Part shown: one piece after another, positions 14,954 to 22,715 of the stretch
Layout: the number at the start of each line of letters is the position of its first letter
Numbering within the stretch: the first letter of the stretch is position 1
From: Candidatus Kuenenia stuttgartensis
Lineage (GTDB): Bacteria; Planctomycetota; Planctomycetia; Pirellulales; UBA1268
Length of the DNA: 32,668 nt
Direction: 5' to 3'
NCBI GenBank assembly: GCA_945890755.1
Contig: CAMDDA010000012.1
Location: forward strand, 1 to 32,668
Notes under the pieces: model-generated
Told to the model about the DNA's origin: nothing
Database searches by the model: none
Seen by the model: only the letters and a program-made list of their open reading frames with translations
Program-made: the position numbers and the translations under genes

Positions 14954-16402
14954 ATGCTCACGCCCCGCCGGCACCCGTCGTCCCGCCCGTTCATGGCCGC
15001 GCCACGGCCGCAGTTCTATCACCCGGCGAGGGCGATCGATGCCGCGCTGCACTCCGTCGAGCGGGCGATCCGGCGGGCCGAGGGCGTGGCGCTCGTGGTC
15101 GGCCCGCCGGGCACCGGCAAGTCGCTCTTGCTCGCCAAGGTGGCCGAGCACGCCCGCGACGACTTCGACGTGGCCTTTCTCTCGGGCGCCCGAATCTGCA
15201 CGCGGCGGGCTCTGTGGCAGTCGATCCTCGCGGCGATCGGCGAGCCCTACCGCGGCGACGAAGGGGAACTGCGGATGGCCGTCGTGGAACGGATCCGAGG
15301 CCTCGCTGCGGCAGGGTCTGGGCTCGTGCTGCTCGTCGACGAGGCCCACACGCTGCCGACACGATTGATCGAGGAACTGCGGCTGCTCACCAATGTGCCA
15401 ACGCCGCTACCGGCCGTACACATCGTGCTCGCGGGCTCCACGAAGCTGGAGGAACTGCTCGGCATCCCGCGGATGGAAAGCCTCGCCCAGAGGGTGGCCG
15501 TCCGGGCCTACCTCGAGCCGCTCGATCACGCCGAGACGCTGGCGTATGTCCGCACGCAGACGCAGGCCGCCGGCCTCGACTGGGATCGGCTCTTCGACCA
15601 TGGCTGTGACGACGCCGTGTTCGCGGCCACCGACGGCGTACCGCGGCTCATCAACCAACTCTGCGATCAGGCACTCGTGATCGCGGGTGATGCCAGCCGC
15701 CGGGTCACGACGGCCGATATCGCAACAGCCTTCCGGGAGATTCAGCGGCTGCCCGTGCCTGCGGGGCTCGCGCTGCCGGAGCACGCCCCGGCCCGTCCCG
15801 AGCCGCGGGATGAGCGTCGAACGCTGCCGCCGCAGGAACTGCCACCCCGCGGGCACGTGGTCGAGGACGAGCCGCTCGAGATGATCGAGTTCGGTGGCCT
15901 CGATGAGGATCCGTTCGAGGATGCTGCATCCGATACCGGCACGGGGCTACAGCCAGCCGGTGTGGGCGAGATCTGGCACGGGCCGGACGTGGAGATGGTG
16001 TTCGATGCCGGCGGCGATCCGTTCGCCGAGTTGTTCGAGCATGATGGCGACGGCACCGACCGGGTCGCCATGCAGGGCCCTGATGGCTTCAGCGGCTGCC
16101 CGCAGGTGTCGAGCCGCGAAGGCCAGGCGCTGGCACGACTGCTCGCGTCGGTGGGCCGGCAGGCCGCGGACCCCGTGGCGTCGCGGCAGCCGGCGAACCC
16201 GGTCGAATCGCCGCGGGAGTCGTCGTGCGGTGCGGAGATACCACCGAGCAACGCCTCGGCCGCGACGACCGACGACGACGCCGACATGGTGGTGATCGAA
16301 GAGGATCTCGCCGAGGCCGCTGCTGCGGCACCGGCCGTGTTCGCCGTACGTCCCGGCGACTACCGCAGCCTCTTCTCCCGCCTCCGCCGCGGCAGCCGCT
16401 GA
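14954..16402 (+). CDS. ExeA/GspA-like AAA ATPase with acidic C-terminal tail
   Basis: About 482 residues. Residues 20-280 form an ExeA-type AAA ATPase: FYHPARAIDAALHSVERAI, Walker A GPPGTGKS (50-57), Walker B LVLLVDEAH (Asp129, Glu130), a sensor segment IVLAGSTKLEELL and RLINQLCDQALV. In type II secretion systems such ATPases help place the secretin in peptidoglycan, but here there is no peptidoglycan-binding domain and no gsp gene nearby. The last 200 residues are low-complexity and acidic (EMIEFGGLDEDPFED; DGDGTDR) and end in a basic SLFSRLRRGSR. GGAGG lies 11 bases before the ATG at 14954; a TTG at 14912 with AGGAAGG 8 bases upstream and an ATG at 14993 are alternatives. Confidence 0.82.
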   Translation: MLTPRRHPSSRPFMAAPRPQFYHPARAIDAALHSVERAIRRAEGVALVVGPPGTGKSLLLAKVAEHARDDFDVAFLSGARICTRRALWQSILAAIGEPYRGDEGELRMAVVERIRGLAAAGSGLVLLVDEAHTLPTRLIEELRLLTNVPTPLPAVHIVLAGSTKLEELLGIPRMESLAQRVAVRAYLEPLDHAETLAYVRTQTQAAGLDWDRLFDHGCDDAVFAATDGVPRLINQLCDQALVIAGDASRRVTTADIATAFREIQRLPVPAGLALPEHAPARPEPRDERRTLPPQELPPRGHVVEDEPLEMIEFGGLDEDPFEDAASDTGTGLQPAGVGEIWHGPDVEMVFDAGGDPFAELFEHDGDGTDRVAMQGPDGFSGCPQVSSREGQALARLLASVGRQAADPVASRQPANPVESPRESSCGAEIPPSNASAATTDDDADMVVIEEDLAEAAAAAPAVFAVRPGDYRSLFSRLRRGSR

Positions 16403-16426
16403 GCGTTGTTTCATCCACGCCGTGGC

Positions 16427-16656
16427 CGCGAGCGACGGGATCGGGCGCGGGGCGATCCCCCGGCTCGCGTCAACTCTCATACAAGCCCTGAGCGCGAGCG
16501 ACGGGATCGTGCGTGGGGCGATCCCCCGGCTCGCGCCTGGGGGCTTGTATCGGGCGGGGAGTCCCCGCCTTGTATCCAGGTCTCATACAAGCCCTGAGCG
16601 CGAGCGAGGGGATCGTGCGCGGGGCGATCCCCCGGCTCGCGCCTGGGGGCTTGTAT
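16427..16656. repeat. Family P: one partial and two full 72-bp copies
   Basis: Full copies at 16479-16550 and 16585-16656 each run from ATACAAGCCCTGAGCGCG to GCGCCTGGGGGCTTGTAT with GATC at the inner ends of both arms. A copy lacking both outer ends lies at 16427-16470. They occupy the convergent 333-bp gap between the AAA ATPase and the Cys-rich protein genes; I see no gene there. Confidence 0.92.
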
Positions 16657-16735
16657 GGGGGGGCGGCCCGCCGGGTCCATGGACGCCCGGCGGGCTCGCC
16701 AGCAGATCTCGAGAAACCGCTCGTCAGAAGCCGAC

Positions 16736-17218
16736 CTACGTGACGAGGATGTCGCCACACATCTGGAAGCGGATGATCACCGAGCAGCCGCAGCCGTAGT
16801 CGTATCGCACCTGGCCGCAGCCGAGGAGCGTGCACCGCGAGGTCTCACAGGGGCAGCCCTGGCAGCAGGCCGGCAGGCAGACCGGCACGTTCACCGTGCA
16901 GCAGGTCTCGGGGCTCGTCGGCGTGAGCACCGTCTCGTAGGTCGGCTCCGGGCAGCAGCCACGGGCGTGCTTGTGCCGGTGCGCGTGCTTGTGGTGGTAC
17001 TTGATGCAGGGGTTCGTCGGGCAGCAGCTCACGGCGCCGCAGTCGGGCTCGCAGCCACACGCAGGATCGATGGCACAGGCGGGCTCGAACGCCGAGCAGC
17101 CGGGCTCGACGGCGGCACATCCCGGCTCACAGCGATGACGGTGACCAAAACCAGCGTCGGCGACGACGCCCGAAAGCAGGACGGCGACGGCGGCGGCACA
17201 GGAAAACAGGCGGCTCAT
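16736..17218 (-). CDS. Exported Cys- and His-rich protein, unknown function
   Basis: A 160-residue protein with a signal peptide (MSRLFSCAAAVAVLLSGVVA, cut near ADA-GFG). The mature part has about 24 cysteines in 139 residues, many as CC, PxC or CxC pairs, and one His/Lys cluster (KYHHKHAHRHKHARG). No known domain is evident. Dense cysteines outside the cytoplasm point to disulfide cross-linking, as expected for a proteinaceous cell-wall component, or to metal binding through the His/Cys mix. The ATG at 17218 is preceded by GGAG 9 bases upstream and by a promoter-like sequence; longer upstream frames lack a signal peptide at their start. Confidence 0.75.
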   Translation of the reverse strand: MSRLFSCAAAVAVLLSGVVADAGFGHRHRCEPGCAAVEPGCSAFEPACAIDPACGCEPDCGAVSCCPTNPCIKYHHKHAHRHKHARGCCPEPTYETVLTPTSPETCCTVNVPVCLPACCQGCPCETSRCTLLGCGQVRYDYGCGCSVIIRFQMCGDILVT

Positions 17219-17309
17219 GGAGAGACACTCCGGGCGACAGGAAGGGACCGACGCACCCGAGGCGGCGGGTGCAGACGGTGGAGCCACGGGGCGGCCGCAA
17301 CTCCACCTG

Positions 17310-17338
17310 AACATTGGCACACGCTTTCGGCGTGTCAA
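17310..17338 (-). promoter_or_regulatory. Candidate promoter of the Cys-rich protein gene
   Basis: On the minus strand a perfect TTGACA (17338-17333) is followed after 17 bases by AATGTT (17315-17310), a weak -10. The spacer itself holds the inverted repeat ACACGC/GCGTGT, which could be an operator. The predicted start is about 85 bases before the ATG at 17218. Confidence 0.4.
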
Positions 17339-17371
17339 GAAATTTCGCCCGGCCAGTTCCGATCGTGCCGG

Positions 17372-18514
17372 TTATGCCAGCATCTGGCGAAACCGTGCGA
17401 ACAGATACGACGAATCGTGGGGGCCGGCAGCCGCCTCGGGGTGGTACTGCACGCTGGCGGCCGCGGCCGAGCGATGCCGCAGCCCCTCGATCGTGCCGTC
17501 GTTGAGATTGCGGTGCGTCACTTCCAGCTCCGCCGGCAGTGATTCCTCGTCCACGGCGAAGCCGTGGTTCTGCGACGTGATCTCCACCTTGCCGGTGGTC
17601 AGATCCATCACGGGCTGATTGGCGCCGCGATGGCCGAACTTGAGTTTGAACGTCTTCGCCCCGCAGGCGAGCGCGAGGAGTTGGTGGCCGAGGCAGATGC
17701 CGAACATCGGCACCCGGCCCACGAGGCCGCGGACCGTTTCCACGCACGACGTGAGGACCTCGGGATCGCCGGGGCCATTCGAGAGGAACACGCCGTCGGG
17801 CTTGTGCGCGAGCACGTCGGCGGCCGACACCCTGCCCGGCAGCACGGTCACGCGGCAGCCGGTGCTGGCCAGGTGCCGCGCGATGTTCCACTTCATGCCG
17901 TAGTCGAGGGCAACCACGTGCTTTTCCACGCCGAAGGCCGGCACCGCGGGCATCACACCCCCTTCGGTCGGCTGCGGCAGTGGCTCCGCCCAGGTGTCGA
18001 GCGGCTCGCTCCAGCCGCGTTCTGCCTCCGGCATCACTTCACTCACGAGGTCGCGGCCGACAAGAGGCGGCGCCGACCGGGCCATCTCCACGAGCCTGCC
18101 GGCATCGAGGATTTCGCTCGAGAGCACGGCCGTCATCGCACCACGAATCCGCAGCCGGCGAACGAGCGCCCGCGTGTCGATGCCGGCGAGCCCCACGACG
18201 CCCGCCCGCGCGAGATAGTCGCCGAGCGTGCCGGTGGCGGTGAAGTTGCTCGCGATGCGACTCGCCTCGCGGACCACGAAGCCGGCCATCTGGAGCTTCC
18301 CACTCTCGACATCGGCCTCGTTGACGCCGTAGTTGCCGATCTGCGGCGCCGTCATCGTGAGGATCTGGCCGCGATAGGAAGGGTCGGTCAGGATCTCCTG
18401 ATAGCCGGTCATCGACGTGTTGAAACACGCCTCGCCCGAGACGGTGCCCGTGGCACCGAACGACTCACCGACATAGACCGTCCCGTCTTCGAGCGCCAGC
18501 GCCGCACGTGCCAT
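17372..18514 (-). CDS. carA: Carbamoyl-phosphate synthase small subunit
   Basis: A 380-residue glutaminase subunit that supplies ammonia to CarB for carbamoyl phosphate (arginine and pyrimidine synthesis). The N-terminal CPSase domain starts ALALEDGTVYVGESFGATG and has FNTSMTGYQEILTDPSY. The C-terminal class I glutamine amidotransferase has the nucleophile in MFGICLGHQLLALA and the His/Glu pair in VQYHPEAAAGPHD, plus SQNHGFAVD. The ATG at 18514 follows AGGAG at 11 bases. The large subunit gene is not in the window. It lies 61 bases after the ThuA-DUF1080 gene in the same direction. Confidence 0.96.
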   Translation of the reverse strand: MARAALALEDGTVYVGESFGATGTVSGEACFNTSMTGYQEILTDPSYRGQILTMTAPQIGNYGVNEADVESGKLQMAGFVVREASRIASNFTATGTLGDYLARAGVVGLAGIDTRALVRRLRIRGAMTAVLSSEILDAGRLVEMARSAPPLVGRDLVSEVMPEAERGWSEPLDTWAEPLPQPTEGGVMPAVPAFGVEKHVVALDYGMKWNIARHLASTGCRVTVLPGRVSAADVLAHKPDGVFLSNGPGDPEVLTSCVETVRGLVGRVPMFGICLGHQLLALACGAKTFKLKFGHRGANQPVMDLTTGKVEITSQNHGFAVDEESLPAELEVTHRNLNDGTIEGLRHRSAAAASVQYHPEAAAGPHDSSYLFARFRQMLA

Positions 18515-18575
18515 CGATCAAAAGTCTCCTGTTCGCGATAGCTGACATGGTATCAGCCGCTGCAAGCCCGGATCG

Positions 18576-20132
18576 CTACTTCGCGGGCGTCGGCGTGGCC
18601 GTGACGAGCACGTCCTGCGGGTTCTCCACGAGCACGAGGCCGCGGAACCGCACCTCCTGCGGCACCTTGTTGGAGTGCAGTTGCAGGCCGAGCGGTCCCT
18701 CGCCGCAGAACTCCGGCTTGGGGTCGGTCCAGTCGAGCACCTCCTGGCCGTTCACGGCGAACCGAATCCGGCTGCCGATGGCGAGGATCTCCATCTGGTT
18801 CCAGTCATGCTGCTTGCCCGCCTTCTTGGCCCGCCCCTGCTGGTCGCCACTCAGGCCGTTGCGCCGGTACAGATCGTAGAGGCCCCAGCCCGAGGGAAAC
18901 ATCACGAGGTGGCCCTGGTAGCTCGACGCCTCGCCGTCCTTCTCGAACTTCTTGCCCCAGATCGCGACGCCCGAGTGCATCTCGCTCGTCACGAGCTTGC
19001 CTTCGAACAAGAGCCGGAAGTTGCGATACGGCTTCGTGGTCAGCAGATAGGTGCTCACCTTCGGGGCATTCTCGGCCGTGTTCTTGCCCACGAGCTCGGC
19101 TCCTTCGATCGACCAGTAGGGATCGACATGCCCCTCCCAGCCGGTGAAGTCGCGGCCGTTGAACAGCCGCACGGCCCTCGTCCGCTCCTCGACCGGCAGC
19201 GTCACGCCCGACGCCCAGTCGGTCGCGGCTGCCGTCTCGCCGGCGGAGAGCACGAGGTCGGCGGCGATCGTGCCGTCGTCGCCCAGGCGGCCGGCCGACC
19301 AGAGCAGGCCGCGGGTCACGAGATCGAGGTAGCGATCGTCGGCGACCGTCTCGTTGTTGTGTCCCAGCGACGCACTGAAGATCCGCGTGCGCTTGGGCCC
19401 GTACTCGTTGGTCCACACGACCGGGGCCGTGACCTCTGTCGGCTTCGCTGCCGGATCAGCCGCCTCCCCTGGCTTCGGCTTCGCCGGCACCACCTGCCGA
19501 CCCGTGGCAAGCACCTTCGCCGTCGGGAGCACCTGCAGCGAGTTGTATAGTTCCTCGTTGATGGTGGTCCAGTCGGTCAGCGGCTTCGCGATCGGGTGTG
19601 CCCGCTCCGTCCACACGATCTCGATCGGATGCTGCGGGCCATGCCCCGTGGACTGCAGGCCGATCATCTCGTACCAGCCGGCGTTGTCGGCTCCGGCCGG
19701 CAGCGGCTTGCGGAAGTCGCCCCACCGATAGGAGTGCATGGCGCAATGAATGTTGACCGCCGGCGTGCCCCGGCGATGAGCCGCGAGAACCCGCTCGATG
19801 TAGGCCCGGTCGGTGACGTCGGCAGAGCACTCGTCGTGCAGGATCACGTCGTAGCCCTTGTCCCAGTCGTCCTTGGCGTAGATGTCGAACGTCGCCTTCG
19901 TGGACGTGTCGGGGTTGTAGGCCACCTCGACCCGCGCCCGCACCCGGGCCTCGATCCCTTTCTTCAGGATCTGGGTTTGCGTGGCGTAGTCGTGGCAGCA
20001 TCCGCCGGCGACAAGCAGCACATCGAGCGGCTTCTCTGGATCGCCCGGGGCCGCGGAGGCGGTGGAGACGAAGACGAGGGCGAGGATGGTCGCGAGATGG
20101 CGAGGCACGGCGGGGCTCCGGAACGGGGTCAT
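18576..20132 (-). CDS. Secreted ThuA domain plus DUF1080 (3-keto-disaccharide hydrolase) protein
   Basis: A 518-residue exported two-domain protein typical of Planctomycetes. A signal peptide (ILALVFVSTASA) is followed by a ThuA-like amidotransferase-fold domain (about 34-290; DVLLVAGGCCHDYATQTQIL, NIHCAMHSYRWGDF, RTRIFSASLGHN). A DUF1080 beta-sandwich follows (about 320-505; RLFNGRDFTGWEGH, SGVAIWGKKF, MEILAIGSRIRFAVNGQEV, GPLGLQLHSN). DUF1080 includes 3-keto-glycoside hydrolases and concanavalin-like folds, so a role in sugar or glycan breakdown is likely, but the substrate is unknown. Start at ATG 20132. Confidence 0.92.
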   Translation of the reverse strand: MTPFRSPAVPRHLATILALVFVSTASAAPGDPEKPLDVLLVAGGCCHDYATQTQILKKGIEARVRARVEVAYNPDTSTKATFDIYAKDDWDKGYDVILHDECSADVTDRAYIERVLAAHRRGTPAVNIHCAMHSYRWGDFRKPLPAGADNAGWYEMIGLQSTGHGPQHPIEIVWTERAHPIAKPLTDWTTINEELYNSLQVLPTAKVLATGRQVVPAKPKPGEAADPAAKPTEVTAPVVWTNEYGPKRTRIFSASLGHNNETVADDRYLDLVTRGLLWSAGRLGDDGTIAADLVLSAGETAAATDWASGVTLPVEERTRAVRLFNGRDFTGWEGHVDPYWSIEGAELVGKNTAENAPKVSTYLLTTKPYRNFRLLFEGKLVTSEMHSGVAIWGKKFEKDGEASSYQGHLVMFPSGWGLYDLYRRNGLSGDQQGRAKKAGKQHDWNQMEILAIGSRIRFAVNGQEVLDWTDPKPEFCGEGPLGLQLHSNKVPQEVRFRGLVLVENPQDVLVTATPTPAK

Positions 20133-20177
20133 TCAAGATCGAACTCGGCCGACGGGCAGGGTATCAGGGTCAGGGTA

Positions 20178-21233
20178 TCAGATGGAACTGGACTGTTTCA
20201 GGAGGGCGGCGATCCGGCGGCCCGGCGCCGTCATCGCAAGCGTCGCGAGGCCGGCCACGGTCACCCACCGCCGTTTGTCCGTCGAGGGTGAACGGCGGGC
20301 GGCAGATCGTTCACGGACGACGCACTCGATCTGGTGGTGCGTCACGGTGTACCTGACGGCTCCGAGTTTTCGCCCCGTGGCCGCGGCATCCCGCGGAAAA
20401 TCCCAGAGCCCCTCCCACCATTGGCCCGGCCCCCTGCGTTCGACGAGCACATGGCCGCCGTGTCGCATGACGACCGCCGTCTCGTGCATCTGCCGCGACC
20501 GGCGCCGCGGCGCTTTGACGGGAATCTCGTCGACCCGACACGTCGCGTGCGCCACACACACGTTGGCCAACGGGCAGCGGGCGCAGAGCGGGCGGTCTGG
20601 CGTGCAGATCATGGCGCCGAGATCCATGACCGCCTGATTGAAACGGCCTGCGCCCCGCGTCGGCACGAGCCGCTCGGCGACCTCCCAGATCGGCGCATCG
20701 CCCGCCGCACCACCCAGCGGCCGATCGTGGCCCACGAGCCGCGCGAACACGCGGCGCGAATTCGCCTCCACGATCGGCGCAGGCATGTCGAAGGCGATCG
20801 ACGCGATCGCCCCGGCGGTGTAGCGGCCGATGCCGGGGAGCGCCATCAGCTCGGCGACCGTCCGCGGAAACTCCCCGTCGTGATCCGCGACGATCCGCCG
20901 CGCCGCCGCGTGCAGCTGCCGGGCCCGCCGGTAGTAGCCGAGCCCCTCCCAGCGCCGGAGCACGTCGTGCTCGCGGGCCGCCGCCAGATCGTGCACCGTC
21001 GGAAACCACTCGAGAAACCGCGCAAAATAGCCCCGCACCCGCTCCACCTGCGTCTGCTGGAGCATGATCTCGCTCACCCACACGCGGTAGGGATCGGCCG
21101 TTCCCCGCCAGGGCAGATCCCGCTTCGCGCGGGCATACCACCTGAGCAGTGGCCGGGCGATCGCAGGCTGGGCGACCGCCGGGACGGCCTGCTCGAGTCG
21201 CCGTCGCTTCCGTGCCGTCACCTGCCTGCCCAC
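20178..21233 (-). CDS. mutY: A/G-specific adenine DNA glycosylase MutY
   Basis: A 351-residue base-excision repair enzyme that removes adenine mispaired with 8-oxoguanine. It has the catalytic Glu55 in VWVSEIMLQQTQV, the helix-hairpin-helix LPGIGRYTAGAIAS, a 4Fe-4S cluster motif (Cys210, 217, 220, 226; C-x6-C-x2-C-x5-C), and a C-terminal Nudix-like 8-oxoG recognition domain starting near ETAVVMRHGGHVLVERR. The second catalytic residue, Asp in VDGNVxRV of characterised MutY, is Glu156 here (IVEANSRRV). The GTG at 21233 has AGAGG 6 bases upstream. The stop codon falls in a 10-bp direct repeat (TGATACCCTG on the minus strand). Confidence 0.93.
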   Translation of the reverse strand: MGRQVTARKRRRLEQAVPAVAQPAIARPLLRWYARAKRDLPWRGTADPYRVWVSEIMLQQTQVERVRGYFARFLEWFPTVHDLAAAREHDVLRRWEGLGYYRRARQLHAAARRIVADHDGEFPRTVAELMALPGIGRYTAGAIASIAFDMPAPIVEANSRRVFARLVGHDRPLGGAAGDAPIWEVAERLVPTRGAGRFNQAVMDLGAMICTPDRPLCARCPLANVCVAHATCRVDEIPVKAPRRRSRQMHETAVVMRHGGHVLVERRGPGQWWEGLWDFPRDAAATGRKLGAVRYTVTHHQIECVVRERSAARRSPSTDKRRWVTVAGLATLAMTAPGRRIAALLKQSSSI

Positions 21234-21311
21234 CTGCTGCCTCTTGCAATCGGGTTTTCCGTGGGTTCCAACGGGGGCGAGTGTAGCCGCCCGCTGCGAG
21301 CCGTCTTCCCC

Positions 21312-21821
21312 ATGTCCACCCCCTCGCCCCGCCGATCAGGCCGCGACAAGCTCCGCGTCGAGCGGCGGGATCTGCCCGCCGGGCCGGAGTGGGAAATCGT
21401 GCAGCCGCGGTGCGGCCGCCGGCGGCGGGAAGACATCGAAGAGGTGGAGGCGATGGTCGAGGCGGGCGAGACGGAGATCGCCCGCGACGAACTGGTCTGG
21501 CTCCTCTCGGAGTGCCCCGATTTCCTCGAGGGGCACGTTCAACTCGGACTCATCGCCCTGGAAGAAGAGGACCCCAAGCTGGCCCGCGGCCATTTCGGCC
21601 GCGCCTACGAACTCTGCTGCCGGGCCCTCGACGCCGCCGGCGGCCCGCAGCCGCTCCCCTATGCGCTCGCCGGCAACAAACCCTTCTTCGAGGCGGCGAA
21701 GGGGCTCGTCCATTGCCTGCTCGACACGGGCCGCCGCAAGACGGCCCGGGAAGTCTGCGACCGCATTCGACCGCTCGACCCCTCCGATCCGCTCGGCATC
21801 CAGCGGCTCGTGGCCCGGTGA
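21312..21821 (+). CDS. Small TPR-like protein
   Basis: A 169-residue cytoplasmic protein. After a basic N-terminus it reads as helical pairs resembling tetratricopeptide repeats: EAMVEAGETEIARDELVWLL, GHVQLGLIALEEEDPKLARG and AKGLVHCLLDTGRRKTAREV. These probably form a small binding scaffold. No enzymatic motif is seen. It begins with ATG 21312 without a clear ribosome-binding site, is divergent from mutY, and ends 4 bases before tmk, so the two are likely co-transcribed. Confidence 0.78.
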   Translation: MSTPSPRRSGRDKLRVERRDLPAGPEWEIVQPRCGRRRREDIEEVEAMVEAGETEIARDELVWLLSECPDFLEGHVQLGLIALEEEDPKLARGHFGRAYELCCRALDAAGGPQPLPYALAGNKPFFEAAKGLVHCLLDTGRRKTAREVCDRIRPLDPSDPLGIQRLVAR

Positions 21822-21825
21822 TCCC

Positions 21826-22461
21826 ATGATGACACCACAGCCCGGCCGGTTCATCGCGCTCGACGGCATCGATGGCTCGGGCAAGTCGTCGCAGGTCGGC
21901 CCGCTCGTCGAGTGGCTCCGCTCGCGCGGGCATGCAGTGACCACCTGCCGCGACCCGGGCTCGACGGCCACCGGCGATGCTATCCGCGGCATTCTTCTGG
22001 ACCGCCACGACCTCCAGCTCGCGGCGACGGCGGAGATGTTTCTCTACATGGCGGCGCGGGCGCAGCTCGTGGCCGAGGTCGTGGGGCCGGCACTCGCCCG
22101 CGGCGAGTGGGTCGTCTCCGACCGCTACCTCCTGGCCAACATCGTCTACCAGGGGCATGCCGGCGGCCTCGACCCCGATACGATCCGCGCGGTGGGCGAG
22201 ATCGCAACCGGCGGCCTCATGCCCGACCTCGTGCTCCTGCTCGACGTCGATCTGGAGACGGCCTCCCGCCGGCTCGACCGGCCGCTCGACAAACTGGAGA
22301 ATCGCGGCGACGACTACCGGCAGCGGCTGCGGTCGGGCTATCTCGCCGAGGCCGCCGCCGCCCCCGATCGCATCGTCGTGATCGACGCGACGGCGCGGCC
22401 GGACGAAGTGACCGCCCGAATCCGCGCGGCCGTCACCGCACGATTCAAAGAACTGGGGTGA
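21826..22461 (+). CDS. tmk: Thymidylate kinase
   Basis: A 211-residue kinase phosphorylating dTMP to dTDP. It has the P-loop ALDGIDGSGKSSQ, a dTMP-binding CRDPGSTATGDAIR (REPGGT in most homologues), VSDRYLLANIVYQG with the DRY motif, LLLDVDLETASRR, and the lid region LENRGDDYRQRLRSGY. Two adjacent ATGs at 21826 and 21829 are possible. holB follows after a 254-bp gap that holds a family C repeat; a tmk-holB pair is common in bacteria. Confidence 0.95.
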   Translation: MMTPQPGRFIALDGIDGSGKSSQVGPLVEWLRSRGHAVTTCRDPGSTATGDAIRGILLDRHDLQLAATAEMFLYMAARAQLVAEVVGPALARGEWVVSDRYLLANIVYQGHAGGLDPDTIRAVGEIATGGLMPDLVLLLDVDLETASRRLDRPLDKLENRGDDYRQRLRSGYLAEAAAAPDRIVVIDATARPDEVTARIRAAVTARFKELG

Positions 22462-22574
22462 CGGTGATGCAGCCAGACGCGTTGCGTGAACGTTGCCGTG
22501 AAGCCCGAGGCGCGAGCCGAGAGGAATGCGGTCTGCATCCGATGAAGCCACGTTTTCGGCGCCTTCCCAGCGAG

Positions 22575-22664
22575 CGCCGGCTCGGGGGCGGTACAAGTCT
22601 CGTCGCGGGACCTCGAAGACTCGGTCCAATGCTCCTCGAGCTTGCACCGACCCCCTCGCCTCCC
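22575..22664. repeat. Family C palindromic repeat, copy 2
   Basis: A 90-bp copy of the element at 13739-13829, in the same orientation, between tmk and holB. The outer arms GGGGGCGGTACAAG and CTTGCACCGACCCCC pair imperfectly, with GGACC/GGTCC inside. The sequence before it (22462-22574) shows no convincing gene. Confidence 0.85.
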
Positions 22665-22715
22665 GTTGTGGTGCGCGACTCAACGCGCCGTAGCGAATTG
22701 AATGAGGGCTGACAC

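Noticed and set aside
20155-20182. 10-bp direct repeat between mutY and the ThuA gene
   Set aside because: Only two short copies at a stop codon; too small to support a function.
22467-22712. Small plus-strand frame between tmk and holB (begins MQPDALRERCREARG)
   Set aside because: Its second half is the family C repeat and there is no good ribosome-binding site, so it is probably not a gene.
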